Origin: Paracoccaceae bacterium
GTDB lineage: Bacteria > Pseudomonadota > Alphaproteobacteria > Rhodobacterales > Rhodobacteraceae
Direction: 5' to 3'
Length of the DNA: 64,000 nucleotides
Assembly: GCA_022822495.1 (NCBI GenBank)
Contig: JAJEBQ010000043.1
Span: 96,957 to 160,956 of the forward strand
Below the pieces are notes generated by a model. The model was not told where the DNA came from. It did no database searches and saw only the letters and a program-made list of their open reading frames with translations. The position numbers and the translations under genes were made by a program. Below are positions 8,401 to 17,974 of the stretch, piece after piece (the stretch's first letter is position 1; every line of letters begins with the position of its first letter).

Positions 8401-9531
8401 ATGGATTTCAATTTGACTGAAGAGCAGGAAGCTGTTTTTGAAATGGCTTATGGCTTAGGACAAAAACATATATCACCCCATGCCAAATCTTGGGAGGAAC
8501 AGGGATCTATTCCGAAAGATCTGTGGAAAACCTTTGGTGAATATGGCCTGGGTGGAATAAATACCAGTATCGATTACGGAGGTTCAGGGTTATCGCGTGT
8601 GGACTCTGCACTGATTTTTGAAGCCCTCGCCATGGCATGTCCTTCGGTAGCCGCATTCCTATCAATCCATAATATGTGTGGGTGGATGATGGATACCTTT
8701 GGAAGCAATGAATTGAAAGAAAAATATCTTCAGAAGACAAACGATATGTCATGTATTATGTCATATTGTTTGACAGAGCCGGGATCGGGTTCGGATGCTT
8801 CTGCCCTAGCGACCAAGGCCGTTAAAATGAATGATTGTTGGGAATTAAATGGTACAAAATCATTTATTTCAGGTGGCGGATATTCAGATTCGTATGTGGT
8901 CATGTGTCGGACTGAGCAGGATGGTATTTCAGCCATTATCGTTGATGATCCATCCGAGGGGCTTTCTTTTGGTGGGCTTGAAGACAAGATGGGGTGGCGA
9001 GCACAGCCTACCAGACAAGTTCAAATGGATCATTGTCGGGTCCCATTGGAAAATTTTCTTGGCAAAGCAGGCAAGGGTTTTACTTATGCAATGTCGGGGT
9101 TGGATGGTGGCAGACTGAATATTGCTGCATGTTCACTTGGTGGAGCACAGCAGGCATTTGATCAAACCCTAACCTATATGCATGAAAGAAAAGCCTTTGG
9201 TAAAAGACTTGATGAGTTTCAAGCGTTGCAGTTTCGGGTCGCTGATATTGAAACGGACCTTCAGGTAGCCAGAAACTTCCTTCGTTTTGCTGCCTGGAAA
9301 ATGGACGAAGGTCATTCAGACAAAACCAAATTTTGTGCCATGGCAAAAAGGTATGTAACAGATACCTGCTGGAAAGTAGCCAATGAATGTCTGCAACTTC
9401 ATGGAGGGTATGGTTATCTTGCCGAATATGGTTTGGAAAAGATCGTACGAGACCTTCGAGTACATCAAATTCTTGAAGGCACCAATGAAATTATGAGATT
9501 GGTTATCTTTCGAGAATTGAATAAAGGCTAA
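8401..9531 (+). CDS. Acyl-CoA dehydrogenase, probable isobutyryl-CoA dehydrogenase
   Basis: This FAD enzyme of 376 residues has the complete acyl-CoA dehydrogenase fold: N-terminal helices (MDFNLTEEQEAVFEMA), the middle-domain motif CLTEPGSGSDASAL, and the C-terminal ERKAFGKRLDEFQALQF with QLHGGYGYLAEYGLEKIVRDLR, then ILEGTNEIMR. The DLRVHQILEGTNEIM end, together with its place between mmsA and the 3-hydroxyisobutyryl-CoA hydrolase, points to oxidation of isobutyryl-CoA to methacrylyl-CoA in valine breakdown. Substrate choice is inferred from context. The family assignment is secure. It begins 42 bases after mmsA. Confidence 0.92.
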   Translation: MDFNLTEEQEAVFEMAYGLGQKHISPHAKSWEEQGSIPKDLWKTFGEYGLGGINTSIDYGGSGLSRVDSALIFEALAMACPSVAAFLSIHNMCGWMMDTFGSNELKEKYLQKTNDMSCIMSYCLTEPGSGSDASALATKAVKMNDCWELNGTKSFISGGGYSDSYVVMCRTEQDGISAIIVDDPSEGLSFGGLEDKMGWRAQPTRQVQMDHCRVPLENFLGKAGKGFTYAMSGLDGGRLNIAACSLGGAQQAFDQTLTYMHERKAFGKRLDEFQALQFRVADIETDLQVARNFLRFAAWKMDEGHSDKTKFCAMAKRYVTDTCWKVANECLQLHGGYGYLAEYGLEKIVRDLRVHQILEGTNEIMRLVIFRELNKG

Positions 9532-9536
9532 TCCTC

Positions 9537-10589
9537 GTGGATGATCTTATCATCAGGGAAATAGGTCAGGTTGGATGGATAACGTTAAATCGACCAAAAT
9601 CTCTCAATGCCCTAACCCACGAAATGATCCTTGAAATCGAAAGAAATTTAGACCTGTGGCTTACCGATGAAGATATCAATGTTATCATTATTGATGCCAA
9701 AGGAGAAAAGGCCTTTTGTGCGGGTGGTGATATCACAGAAATGTATAAACGGGGGATGGCTGGTGATTTGGAATATGGCCGAAAATTCTGGCAAGACGAA
9801 TATCGACTAAATGCGAAAATAAAATATTATCCAAAATCTATTGCCAGTTTTTTGAACGGTTATACCATGGGTGGTGGAGTTGGAATTGGTTGTCATGCCG
9901 AATTTCAAATTATCGGTAAAAACAGCAAAATTGCCATGCCGGAATGCAGCATCGGATTGATACCGGATGTTGGAGGTTCATCTATCCTATCAAATGCCAA
10001 TTTTCATTTGGGTGAGTATTTTGGATTGACCGGTAAAACAATGAATCCCTATTGGGCAATGGTTACTGGTTTTGCCACCTATCATATTGATGAGAAACAT
10101 TGGGATGATGTTAAAGCTGATATAATATCGAGTGGTCATCTGGAAGCGTTGGAAGAGTACACTACGCCACCGCAGAACCATCAAAAGCATTCTGCTGACC
10201 TCCAAGTGATAGACCAGATATTTGGGCAGGACACACTAGGCGAAATTGAACAGGCACTCCTTGAATTGGATACTGAATGGAGCACGGATGTAATTGCCAG
10301 TATACATCGAAATTCACCACTTTCAGTGGCTTGTACATTTGCGATGATCAGGGTGCAAAAAAGGCTCGGTTTATACAAAATTGAGGACTCATTGGAAATG
10401 GAATTCAGGTTTACTGCTCGCTCGGTTGAACATAGTGATTTTATTGAAGGCATCAGAGCACAAATTATCGACAAGGATTTCAAGCCCAAATGGAAGCATT
10501 CCTCATTTAAAGAGGTTGATGATCTGGAAGTTGCATTTATGCTCGGTGCTTTGCATGAATATTCACTGGATTTAGGAGACTGTCGATGA
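9537..10589 (+). CDS. 3-hydroxyisobutyryl-CoA hydrolase
   Basis: This crotonase-superfamily enzyme hydrolyses 3-hydroxyisobutyryl-CoA to free 3-hydroxyisobutyrate in valine degradation. The 350 residues are longer than a simple enoyl-CoA hydratase and match the HIBCH (ECH_2) subgroup. Motifs are KAFCAGGDI, NGYTMGGGVGIG (oxyanion hole) and AMPECSIGLIPDVGGS, whose Glu and Asp are the expected catalytic acids. It starts with GTG at 9537, 5 bases after the dehydrogenase stop, and its TGA overlaps the mmsB ATG by 4 bases, showing tight translational coupling. Confidence 0.92.
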   Translation: MDDLIIREIGQVGWITLNRPKSLNALTHEMILEIERNLDLWLTDEDINVIIIDAKGEKAFCAGGDITEMYKRGMAGDLEYGRKFWQDEYRLNAKIKYYPKSIASFLNGYTMGGGVGIGCHAEFQIIGKNSKIAMPECSIGLIPDVGGSSILSNANFHLGEYFGLTGKTMNPYWAMVTGFATYHIDEKHWDDVKADIISSGHLEALEEYTTPPQNHQKHSADLQVIDQIFGQDTLGEIEQALLELDTEWSTDVIASIHRNSPLSVACTFAMIRVQKRLGLYKIEDSLEMEFRFTARSVEHSDFIEGIRAQIIDKDFKPKWKHSSFKEVDDLEVAFMLGALHEYSLDLGDCR

Positions 10590-11443
10590 AAATTGGATTT
10601 ATAGGTCTGGGAAACATGGGGTTTCCCATGGCACAACACCTCCTTGAAGCAGGTAAGGATGTCTATGGTTACGATGTAACTGAGAATTACCCAGATGGTG
10701 TCATCGCCTGTCCATCAGCTGCTGAAGCCGCTAAAGAAAGAGATATTGTCATTACAATGCTTCCAAGTGGCAAGATATTAAGCGAAGTCGCTGATCAGAT
10801 CATTCCCAACATGCAAAAAGGTGCCTTATTTGCCGATTGTTCAACGGTAGAAGTTGATACAGCGATTGAAGTTTCCAGACAAGCCGGGCAACATGGTTTG
10901 GATTTTATTGACGCTCCTGTATCAGGGGGAAGTCTTGGTGCCAAAGCGGGAACGCTAACCTTTATGGCGGGAGGGGAAGAATCTGCCTTCTTGAAGGTTA
11001 AGCCACTCCTTGAAATAATGGGAGGCAAGATAATCCATTGTGGACCATCAGGAACGGGTCAGGCTGCAAAGATGTGCAACAATATGATTTTGGGCGCAAC
11101 CATGATTGTAACTTGTGAAGCTTATGGGTTGGCTAAAAAGTTAAACCTTGATCATGAGGTTTTGTACAATGTTGTTTCACAATCTTCCGGTTATAGTTGG
11201 ACAAATAATGCCTATTGCCCTCTTCCGGGAATTGGTCCCCAATCACCCGCTGACAATGATTACAAACCAGGGTTTTCAGCAGCATTGATGTTGAAGGATC
11301 TTCTTTTATCGCAACAAGCTTCGAAAGCAAATGGTTTTGATGCTCAGATGGGGGCCAAGGCGACAGAATATTACAAAAGATTTTGTGAAGAAGGTAATAG
11401 CAATCGTGATTTTTCAGCGGTTATATTAGCCTTATTGGAATAA
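10586..11443 (+). CDS. mmsB: 3-hydroxyisobutyrate dehydrogenase
   Basis: MmsB oxidises 3-hydroxyisobutyrate with NAD+ to methylmalonate semialdehyde, the substrate of MmsA upstream. The 285-residue protein has the Rossmann motif GFIGLGNMGFPMA at its start, the substrate-binding signature DAPVSGGSLGAKAGTL, and the catalytic lysine region GQAAKMCNNMI (Lys near residue 169). It begins within the last codons of the hydrolase gene (ATGA overlap). Together with the three genes before it, it gives the valine route except the methacrylyl-CoA hydratase, which is not in this window. Confidence 0.95.
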   Translation: MKIGFIGLGNMGFPMAQHLLEAGKDVYGYDVTENYPDGVIACPSAAEAAKERDIVITMLPSGKILSEVADQIIPNMQKGALFADCSTVEVDTAIEVSRQAGQHGLDFIDAPVSGGSLGAKAGTLTFMAGGEESAFLKVKPLLEIMGGKIIHCGPSGTGQAAKMCNNMILGATMIVTCEAYGLAKKLNLDHEVLYNVVSQSSGYSWTNNAYCPLPGIGPQSPADNDYKPGFSAALMLKDLLLSQQASKANGFDAQMGAKATEYYKRFCEEGNSNRDFSAVILALLE

Positions 11444-11461
11444 TGGAAATCTTGAAAATAA

Positions 11462-12877
11462 ATGAAGTACTTTGATTTACCTAAATGGACCCGCGAAGCA
11501 TCCCTTTGGGCCGAAGAGTATTTTTCTAAATTATCTGAGCAACCTGTTCGTTCGCAAGTAAAACCGGGTGATATTGCTGCGTTATTGCCTACAAATCCCC
11601 CTGAGAAACCAGAAGATATGGAAGATATCTTCAGGGATTTTAAGGAAATTATACCCAAGGGAATGACTCATTGGCAGCACCCTCGTTTTTTTGCCTATTT
11701 TGTCTCTAATGCCTCACCAGCATCCATTTTGGCTGAACAACTAGCGACTTACATGGCATCAAACTGTATGCTTTGGCAAACATCTCCGGCTGCTACAGAG
11801 TTAGAGGAGCGGATGATAATGTGGTTGGGGCAGGCCTTGGGCTTACCTTCAAAATATTCTGGTTTGATACAGGACACCGCATCTTCAGCAACCCTGACTG
11901 CGGTCCTGACCATGCGTGAAAAAGCCTTGGACTGGGAAGGTCTTGATAAAGGTTTGAAACACTCCCCTACATTGCGCATATATGCTTCGAGTGAGAATCA
12001 TTCATCCATTGAAAAAGCTGTCAAACTTTCAGGGATAGGATACCAAAATCTTAGATTCCCCCGGACCCTGCCAAACAGGTCAATTGATGCTTTCAATCTG
12101 CGTGAAATGATTTTGGAAGATCTGGACCAAGGCTTTAAACCAGCAGGGCTTGTACTTTGTGTTGGGGGTACGGCTACGGGTGCAATTGATGAGCTGATAG
12201 AGCCACTTCAAATTGCCAAGGAGTTTAATCTTTATACTCATGTAGACGCAGCTTGGGCCGGTTCAGCAATGGTTTGTCCCGAATATAGATACCTCTGGAA
12301 AGGTGTTGAGGGAGCAGATTCAATTGTGGTTAATCCTCACAAATGGCTGGGTATGCAATTGGAATGCTCAATTCAATTCCTTGCCGAACCTCTTCTTCAA
12401 TCCAAAACGGTAGGACTTCGACCCGATTATTTGAGGACAAAGGGTGAGGATCAAATTTCAAATCTAAGTGAAATGGCTATTACATTGGGTCGAAGGTTTC
12501 GGGCCTTGAAGGTGTGGTTCACAATCAGAGCCTATGGACTGTCAGGTTTAAGAGAGCTTATCCGGAACCATGTCAAATGGTGCAATGAACTCGAAAAGAA
12601 ATTCTGTCTGGACCCCGAATTTGAGATTTCCTTCAGTTCACCCCTTGCTTTGTTTGGTTTTCGCTTTACACCTGAGGGATTCAATTCGGAAGAAATGACG
12701 ATCAGGCTCTTTGAAAAAATCAATGATGACGGCAGAATTTATCTGACACAGACAAAAATTGATGGCAAGTCAACGATAAGGTTTACATGTGGTACCTATA
12801 TAACAACGCGGGAGGATGTGTTAATTGCTTATGATGTTATTGCGGAATTGGGCAAGCAGATAAAAAATGAAACCTAA
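11462..12877 (+). CDS. PLP-dependent aromatic L-amino-acid decarboxylase family protein
   Basis: This group II PLP decarboxylase of 471 residues resembles aromatic L-amino-acid decarboxylases (DOPA, tyrosine, tryptophan or phenylalanine). Seen are WQHPRFFAYF near the start, the cofactor-binding HVDAAWAGSAMVCPEYR, and the Schiff-base lysine in VVNPHKWLGMQ. The C-terminal arm ends ...RFTCGTYITTREDVLIA, as in the family. It removes CO2 from an aromatic amino acid to give the amine, but the exact substrate cannot be read from sequence. It starts 18 bases after mmsB on the same strand, so it may share its transcript. Confidence 0.86.
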   Translation: MKYFDLPKWTREASLWAEEYFSKLSEQPVRSQVKPGDIAALLPTNPPEKPEDMEDIFRDFKEIIPKGMTHWQHPRFFAYFVSNASPASILAEQLATYMASNCMLWQTSPAATELEERMIMWLGQALGLPSKYSGLIQDTASSATLTAVLTMREKALDWEGLDKGLKHSPTLRIYASSENHSSIEKAVKLSGIGYQNLRFPRTLPNRSIDAFNLREMILEDLDQGFKPAGLVLCVGGTATGAIDELIEPLQIAKEFNLYTHVDAAWAGSAMVCPEYRYLWKGVEGADSIVVNPHKWLGMQLECSIQFLAEPLLQSKTVGLRPDYLRTKGEDQISNLSEMAITLGRRFRALKVWFTIRAYGLSGLRELIRNHVKWCNELEKKFCLDPEFEISFSSPLALFGFRFTPEGFNSEEMTIRLFEKINDDGRIYLTQTKIDGKSTIRFTCGTYITTREDVLIAYDVIAELGKQIKNET

Positions 12878-12936
12878 ACCTTCTCCCAGCATAAGTTTCC
12901 AATTCCTGTGCTTTTATTGATAATTATGGATGATTG

Positions 12937-13692
12937 ATGGACATAAAGGGAACTGTAACACTGGTCACAGGAGGTGCATCAGGGTTAGGAAAAGCAACAA
13001 TTCGATATCTTTCTTCGAAAGGTGCCAACACTGTTATAGCTGATTTACCTTCTGAAAAAGCAAAGCAATTGGCCCAAGAAATTGGAAATACATTTATTCC
13101 GATGGATGTGACTTCAACGGAGGATATCAAGGATGGTTTGCAACAAATTGAACGAAGGCTGGGAAAAATTTCCGTTTGTGTCAATTGCGCTGGTATGGCA
13201 CCCGCAGCAATGACCCTAGGCAAGGATGGCCCCCATGATTTTGAGGCCTACAAACAAACCCTGGATGTCAATTTGGCTGGTATGTTTAACGTCATACGAC
13301 AAGTTTCAGCTCAGATGGCTGAAAACAAACCGAACTCTGAAGGAGAACGAGGCGTTATAATTAACACCTCTTCTATTGCTTCAACTGACGGCCAAAGAGG
13401 CCAGGTAGCCTATGCTTCCTCAAAGGCAGGTGTAGCTGGCATGACTCTTCCACTAGCCAGGGATTTAGGCCGGTTTGGCATAAGGGTATTGACGATTTGT
13501 CCAGGTGTATTCGATACACCCATGCTAAAGACCGTCAAAGAGGATGTTAGAGCGATACTTGCCAGGAGTGTTGTTTTTCCTCAGAGGTTGGGCCGGCCAG
13601 AAGAGTTCGCACATTTGGTTCGTTTCTTGATTGAATGTTCATATATTAATGGTGAAAATATCCGTTTGGATGGTGGATTGCGAATGGTTTAA
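12937..13692 (+). CDS. Short-chain dehydrogenase/reductase, 3-hydroxyacyl-CoA dehydrogenase type II-like
   Basis: This classical SDR of about 251 residues has the cofactor motif TGGASGLG, an acidic residue after the second strand (VIADLP) favouring NAD+, and NCAG. The catalytic Ser-Tyr-Lys is seen as SSIAS and YASSKAG. The phrases [13 protein letters not shown] and the [14 protein letters not shown] region resemble HSD17B10-type 2-methyl-3-hydroxybutyryl-CoA dehydrogenases, which would fit branched-chain amino-acid breakdown beside the mms genes. That substrate is inferred. An in-frame TTG lies just upstream at 12934, but the ATG at 12937 is the better start. Confidence 0.85.
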   Translation: MDIKGTVTLVTGGASGLGKATIRYLSSKGANTVIADLPSEKAKQLAQEIGNTFIPMDVTSTEDIKDGLQQIERRLGKISVCVNCAGMAPAAMTLGKDGPHDFEAYKQTLDVNLAGMFNVIRQVSAQMAENKPNSEGERGVIINTSSIASTDGQRGQVAYASSKAGVAGMTLPLARDLGRFGIRVLTICPGVFDTPMLKTVKEDVRAILARSVVFPQRLGRPEEFAHLVRFLIECSYINGENIRLDGGLRMV

Positions 13693-13758
13693 GCGCCATG
13701 GATTGAAATTCAATTCGGTGATTTCACCCAATTTTTACAAGCAGAGAATGACAAATTT

Positions 13759-15561
13759 ATGACTTTAATCCCAGAAATAGAGCAAATAACCGAAGAAATT
13801 ACCGATAGAAGCGGTGCGTTTAGGTCTTCTTACCTTGCCAAAATTGATAGGATGGTTGAGAACAAACCAAACCGGGTGCACCTTTCGTGCGGTAATCAAG
13901 CCCATGCCTACGCGGCCATGGGAGAGTCAAAAGCCGCTTTGGCAGAGGGATGTACCGCAAATCTGGGTATCATTACGTCCTATAACGATATGCTTTCTGC
14001 CCACCAACCATTTGGTGAATTCCCAAAGATAATCAAACAGGCCGCCCATGGGGTTGGAGCAACCGCCCAGGTAGCTGGGGGTGTTCCTGCCATGTGTGAT
14101 GGCGTAACCCAGGGACAACCGGGTATGGAATTATCTCTTTTTTCAAGGGATGTAATTGCTCTATCGACAGCTGTTGCTTTATCACACAATACTTTTGATG
14201 CCGTGGCATATTTGGGGGTCTGCGATAAAATTGTCCCTGGATTGGTAATTGCAGCAGCAACATTCGGGCATTTACCTGGTATCTTTATTCCAGCAGGCCC
14301 CATGACATCAGGGCTTTCAAACGATGAGAAAGCGATTAACCGACAAAAATATTCTAAGGGCGAAATATCCCGTGAGGACCTTCTTAAATCAGAAATGAAG
14401 GCTTATCACGGACCAGGTACCTGTACATTTTATGGTACAGCAAATTCCAATCAGATGTTGATGGAATTTATGGGATTGCATTTACCAGGATCTTCTTTTG
14501 TCAATCCCGGAACACCATTGCGTAAGGCCCTGACGGAAGAAGGGATAAAAAGGGTCTTGTCTCTGACATCTCTTGGTAATGAATTTACACCCGTCGGCCA
14601 CATACTGAATGAAAAAGCATTCGTTAACGGTATTGTTGGATTGATGGCTACTGGGGGATCAACCAATCTGGTTATCCATCTGATAGCCATGGCCAAGGCG
14701 GCTGGAATTATAATTGAAAATGAGGACTTTGATAAAATTTCAGAACTGGTTCCCTTGATGGCCAGAGTTTACCCCAATGGTTTGGCAGATGTAAATCATT
14801 TTCAGGCTGCGGGCGGATTGAGTTTTATTATTGGGGAATTACTTGAAGCTGGTTTGCTCCATGATGACGTTAAAACAGTCAATGGCAGCAATTTGAGCAG
14901 TTATGTGACAGAACCCCTTTTGAAAGATGGCCAAATCAGTTGGAAAAAAGGTATTAAGTGCTCGCTGAACGAAAAAGTCCTGACGTCGACCAAACAACCA
15001 TTCAGTAAGACTGGCGGGTTAAAATACCTCAAGGGCAATCTTGGCGAAGGAATAATGAAAATTTCTGCAGTCGATTCCAAATACCACCTGATTGAAGCAC
15101 CAGCCTTGGTTTTTTCCAATCAGGATGACGTCAAGCAAGCTTTCAAGGAAGGTTTGCTTACTGAAGATGCTATAATCGTTGTAAGATTTCAGGGGCCAAA
15201 ATCAAATGGGATGCCTGAGTTGCATTCTCTAACACCAATCTTATCTGTCCTTTTGGGGCGGGGACAAAAAATTGCCTTGCTTACCGATGGCAGGATGTCA
15301 GGTGCGTCTGGCAAGGTTCCATCCGTCATTCATACATCTCCTGAAGCTCTCGATAATGGCCCGATAGGAAAAATTAAGGGTGGTGATGTGATCCGTCTGG
15401 ATGCAGTCACAGGGACCATGGATGTTCTCACTGAAGGATTCTCAGAAAGACCAAACCCCGAAATCAAACCTCCTCAAAGTGAGGGATTAGGGCGTGAATT
15501 ATTCGCAGGTTTCCGAGAAAATACAAGCACGGCCTCAACCGGTGCTTCCTTTATTGTTTAG
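13759..15561 (+). CDS. edd: 6-phosphogluconate dehydratase
   Basis: Edd dehydrates 6-phosphogluconate to 2-keto-3-deoxy-6-phosphogluconate, the first committed step of the Entner-Doudoroff pathway. The 600-residue length is right for Edd within the IlvD/Edd family. Signatures are SYNDMLSAHQPF, PAMCDGVTQGQPGMELS, YLGVCDKIVPG and LTDGRMSGASGKVPS. The cysteines in MCDG, VCDK and GTCTFYGTANS are the expected 4Fe-4S ligands. The gene is followed 9 bases later by eda on the same strand. Confidence 0.97.
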   Translation: MTLIPEIEQITEEITDRSGAFRSSYLAKIDRMVENKPNRVHLSCGNQAHAYAAMGESKAALAEGCTANLGIITSYNDMLSAHQPFGEFPKIIKQAAHGVGATAQVAGGVPAMCDGVTQGQPGMELSLFSRDVIALSTAVALSHNTFDAVAYLGVCDKIVPGLVIAAATFGHLPGIFIPAGPMTSGLSNDEKAINRQKYSKGEISREDLLKSEMKAYHGPGTCTFYGTANSNQMLMEFMGLHLPGSSFVNPGTPLRKALTEEGIKRVLSLTSLGNEFTPVGHILNEKAFVNGIVGLMATGGSTNLVIHLIAMAKAAGIIIENEDFDKISELVPLMARVYPNGLADVNHFQAAGGLSFIIGELLEAGLLHDDVKTVNGSNLSSYVTEPLLKDGQISWKKGIKCSLNEKVLTSTKQPFSKTGGLKYLKGNLGEGIMKISAVDSKYHLIEAPALVFSNQDDVKQAFKEGLLTEDAIIVVRFQGPKSNGMPELHSLTPILSVLLGRGQKIALLTDGRMSGASGKVPSVIHTSPEALDNGPIGKIKGGDVIRLDAVTGTMDVLTEGFSERPNPEIKPPQSEGLGRELFAGFRENTSTASTGASFIV

Positions 15562-15570
15562 GGCGTAGTT

Positions 15571-16221
15571 ATGACAGCAAAACTGAACAACAGCACCCAA
15601 ATGGCAAACTTGGTTAACAACACAAAAATTATACCGATTATCCAAATTAATAATACGAGGCATTCAGTGCCTTTGGCGGAAACTTTGATGGATGAAGGTT
15701 TTAACGTAATTGAGGTCGTATTAAGAACACCCAATGCCCTGGAAGCCGTTCAAGAGATCACACAAAATACACCCTGTATAGTTGGTGCTGGAAGTATCGT
15801 TTCCATTGATGATGCCCTCAAGGCCAAGGAAGCAGGTGCATCTTTTGGCGTTTCTCCCGGTTCAACTCCTGAGTTGATAGATGCCTGCATTGAATTGAAT
15901 TTGCCTTACCTTCCAGGTGCTGTTACAGCATCTGAAATGATGAAACTTGCTACCCAAGGAATAGCTCTGATGAAGTTTTTTCCTGCCGAACCTGCGGGGG
16001 GCATACCATATCTTAATTCCATTATGGGTCCCCTACCCCAATTGAGGTTTTGTCCAACCGGTGGGGTCAATGAAAAGAATTTTATCCATTATCTAAACCT
16101 TGATAATGTAGCTTGTGTTGGAGGTTCCTGGATTGCTCCTACAAATTTAATTGATACTGAAAATTGGGATGAGATTTCGGCTAGAGTGAAAAAAAGTAAA
16201 GCACTGCTCGCGGAAAATTAA
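15571..16221 (+). CDS. eda: KDPG/KHG aldolase
   Basis: Eda splits 2-keto-3-deoxy-6-phosphogluconate to pyruvate and glyceraldehyde 3-phosphate, completing the Entner-Doudoroff pathway begun by the preceding edd. The 216-residue class I aldolase has the expected pieces: IEVVLRTPNALEAV (catalytic Glu), VGAGSIVS, PGAVTASEMMKL, and the Schiff-base lysine in GIALMKFFPAEPAGG. CPTGGVNEKNF near the C-terminus binds phosphate. It is coupled to edd with a 9-base gap. The 289 bases after it are AT-rich with no further gene before the efflux operon. Confidence 0.97.
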   Translation: MTAKLNNSTQMANLVNNTKIIPIIQINNTRHSVPLAETLMDEGFNVIEVVLRTPNALEAVQEITQNTPCIVGAGSIVSIDDALKAKEAGASFGVSPGSTPELIDACIELNLPYLPGAVTASEMMKLATQGIALMKFFPAEPAGGIPYLNSIMGPLPQLRFCPTGGVNEKNFIHYLNLDNVACVGGSWIAPTNLIDTENWDEISARVKKSKALLAEN

Positions 16222-16510
16222 GCTTTAGATTGATGTCACAAGCGGGCATTTCACTTTTATGTGTCTTTGCTTTATTTAAAAAATCCCCTTTGTAGATGTA
16301 TGCTAGGGACTCTTGAGTTTTGATTTTTGGATACCTTACCGACCTCCAATAATTTATTTCTTTCCCTGGTAAGGAATAGTGGCTGATGCTTGTTTCATCA
16401 TATGGTTCGTTTTTTGGATTTAACTTGGGAGACTTTCATGACTTTAGAGTTTCCCATGCTGGATTATTTCTGAATAAGGGAAATTAAATTGTTAGTTTTA
16501 TGACGTTATT

Positions 16511-17974
16511 ATGCGCTTTTTGAAACGCAGTTTGTTAGGGCTGTTTTTGCTCGGCACCAGTTTAGGATTACTTGCCGTTGCAGGTGATATGCTCTACACT
16601 TCAATTCAGGAGCGATTGTCAAAATCTCAACCTGATCGGCCACAACGTGAAAGGGCGTATGCAGCTACCGTGCTTGTGGCTGAGCGAACTGACATTCAAC
16701 CGACCATCAGTACCTTTGGTGAAATTGTCAGCACCCATACGTTGGAGGTAAGGGCACCAATAGGAGGTACGATTGTCGACCTGTCTTCCAGTTTTGTTGA
16801 AGGTGGAAAGGTTGCCAAAGGTGATCAGATCCTGGAAATTGATCCCTCTGATGCTCAAACAGCTTTGGATTTGACCATCGCAGACATGAATGATGCCATG
16901 GTAGCTTTATCTGATGCACAAAGGTCACTCGAACTTGCTAATAATGATCTTGATAATGCTGAAATACAGGCAAACCTGAGACAAAGAGCATACGATCGAA
17001 ATGTAACTCTACTTGATCGAGGAGTTGGAACAAGTACTGATCTTGATAATGCTGAAATTTCTCTCTCGACGGCACTCCAGGCAGTACTAACCAAAAAAAG
17101 GGGAGTTGCACAAGCTGAAACACGACTAGAGCAAGCCATGACGGCACTTGATCGTAGGCAGATAAGTGTTTCTGAAGCGGAACGCAAACTTTCCCAAACC
17201 AGATTATTTGCCGAATTTGATGGTATTTTCACTGACGTATCAGCTATTGAGGGTGGTTTGGTTACACCTAATGAACGCCTTGCTCGCCTCATTGATCCCG
17301 ATGCACTTGAGGTTTCGTTCAGGGTATCGAACCTGCAATATTCTCATTTACTGGATGAAAATGGGTCATTGGTTGCTGCTGAGGTGGATATTGAACTTGC
17401 ATTGGGAAACCAATCCTTGACAACCATAGGAACAATTATCAGAGAAAGTCCCGCGGTGGGTGAAGGTCAAACCGGACGTTTATTATTTGCACGAATTGCT
17501 GACAATGAAACAACTGTTCTAAGACCAGGTGATTTTGTGACGGTTTCTATACGCGAGCCAGAAATGCAAAATGTTTTTGTGTTACCGGCTACATCAGTTA
17601 ATTCTGCTTCCGAAGTTCTTGCCGTCAATGATCAAGATCGACTTGAAGCCTTGCAAGTTAGAGTTCTAAGAACCCAAGGCGATGATATTATTGTCAGAAG
17701 TAGAAATCTTTTTGGTCGGAAAATAATAGCTGAAAGAACTCCCGTTTTGGGTGAGGGTATAAAAATACAGGCACGAATAGCATCGCAAGAAGGTGAAGAT
17801 ACTGTTTTTGAAGAACCATCCATGGTTGCTATTTCTGATAATGAAAGGGAAGCCCTTGTGCAAAGGGTGGAAGCAAATCAGTTTATACCTGCTGAGGTCA
17901 AACAAAGGATATTGAAGCAATTGCAAGAGGAAAAAGTTCCAAAAGACATGCTTGATAGGCTAAGGGGTGGATAA
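16511..17974 (+). CDS. RND efflux periplasmic adaptor (membrane fusion protein)
   Basis: This 487-residue HlyD/AcrA-type adaptor links an inner-membrane RND pump to an outer-membrane channel. An uncleaved or signal-anchor hydrophobic segment is at residues 6-28. A biotinyl-lipoyl-like half (LEVRAPIGGTIVDLSSSFVEGGKVAKGDQILEIDP, read in parts) precedes a long alpha-helical hairpin (about residues 115-225, rich in Ala, Leu, Asp and Gln), then the second lipoyl half and beta-barrel domains. It has no lipobox cysteine. The extra C-terminal region after residue 430 looks helical. The stop overlaps the GTG start of the permease by 8 bases. Confidence 0.9.
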   Translation: MRFLKRSLLGLFLLGTSLGLLAVAGDMLYTSIQERLSKSQPDRPQRERAYAATVLVAERTDIQPTISTFGEIVSTHTLEVRAPIGGTIVDLSSSFVEGGKVAKGDQILEIDPSDAQTALDLTIADMNDAMVALSDAQRSLELANNDLDNAEIQANLRQRAYDRNVTLLDRGVGTSTDLDNAEISLSTALQAVLTKKRGVAQAETRLEQAMTALDRRQISVSEAERKLSQTRLFAEFDGIFTDVSAIEGGLVTPNERLARLIDPDALEVSFRVSNLQYSHLLDENGSLVAAEVDIELALGNQSLTTIGTIIRESPAVGEGQTGRLLFARIADNETTVLRPGDFVTVSIREPEMQNVFVLPATSVNSASEVLAVNDQDRLEALQVRVLRTQGDDIIVRSRNLFGRKIIAERTPVLGEGIKIQARIASQEGEDTVFEEPSMVAISDNEREALVQRVEANQFIPAEVKQRILKQLQEEKVPKDMLDRLRGG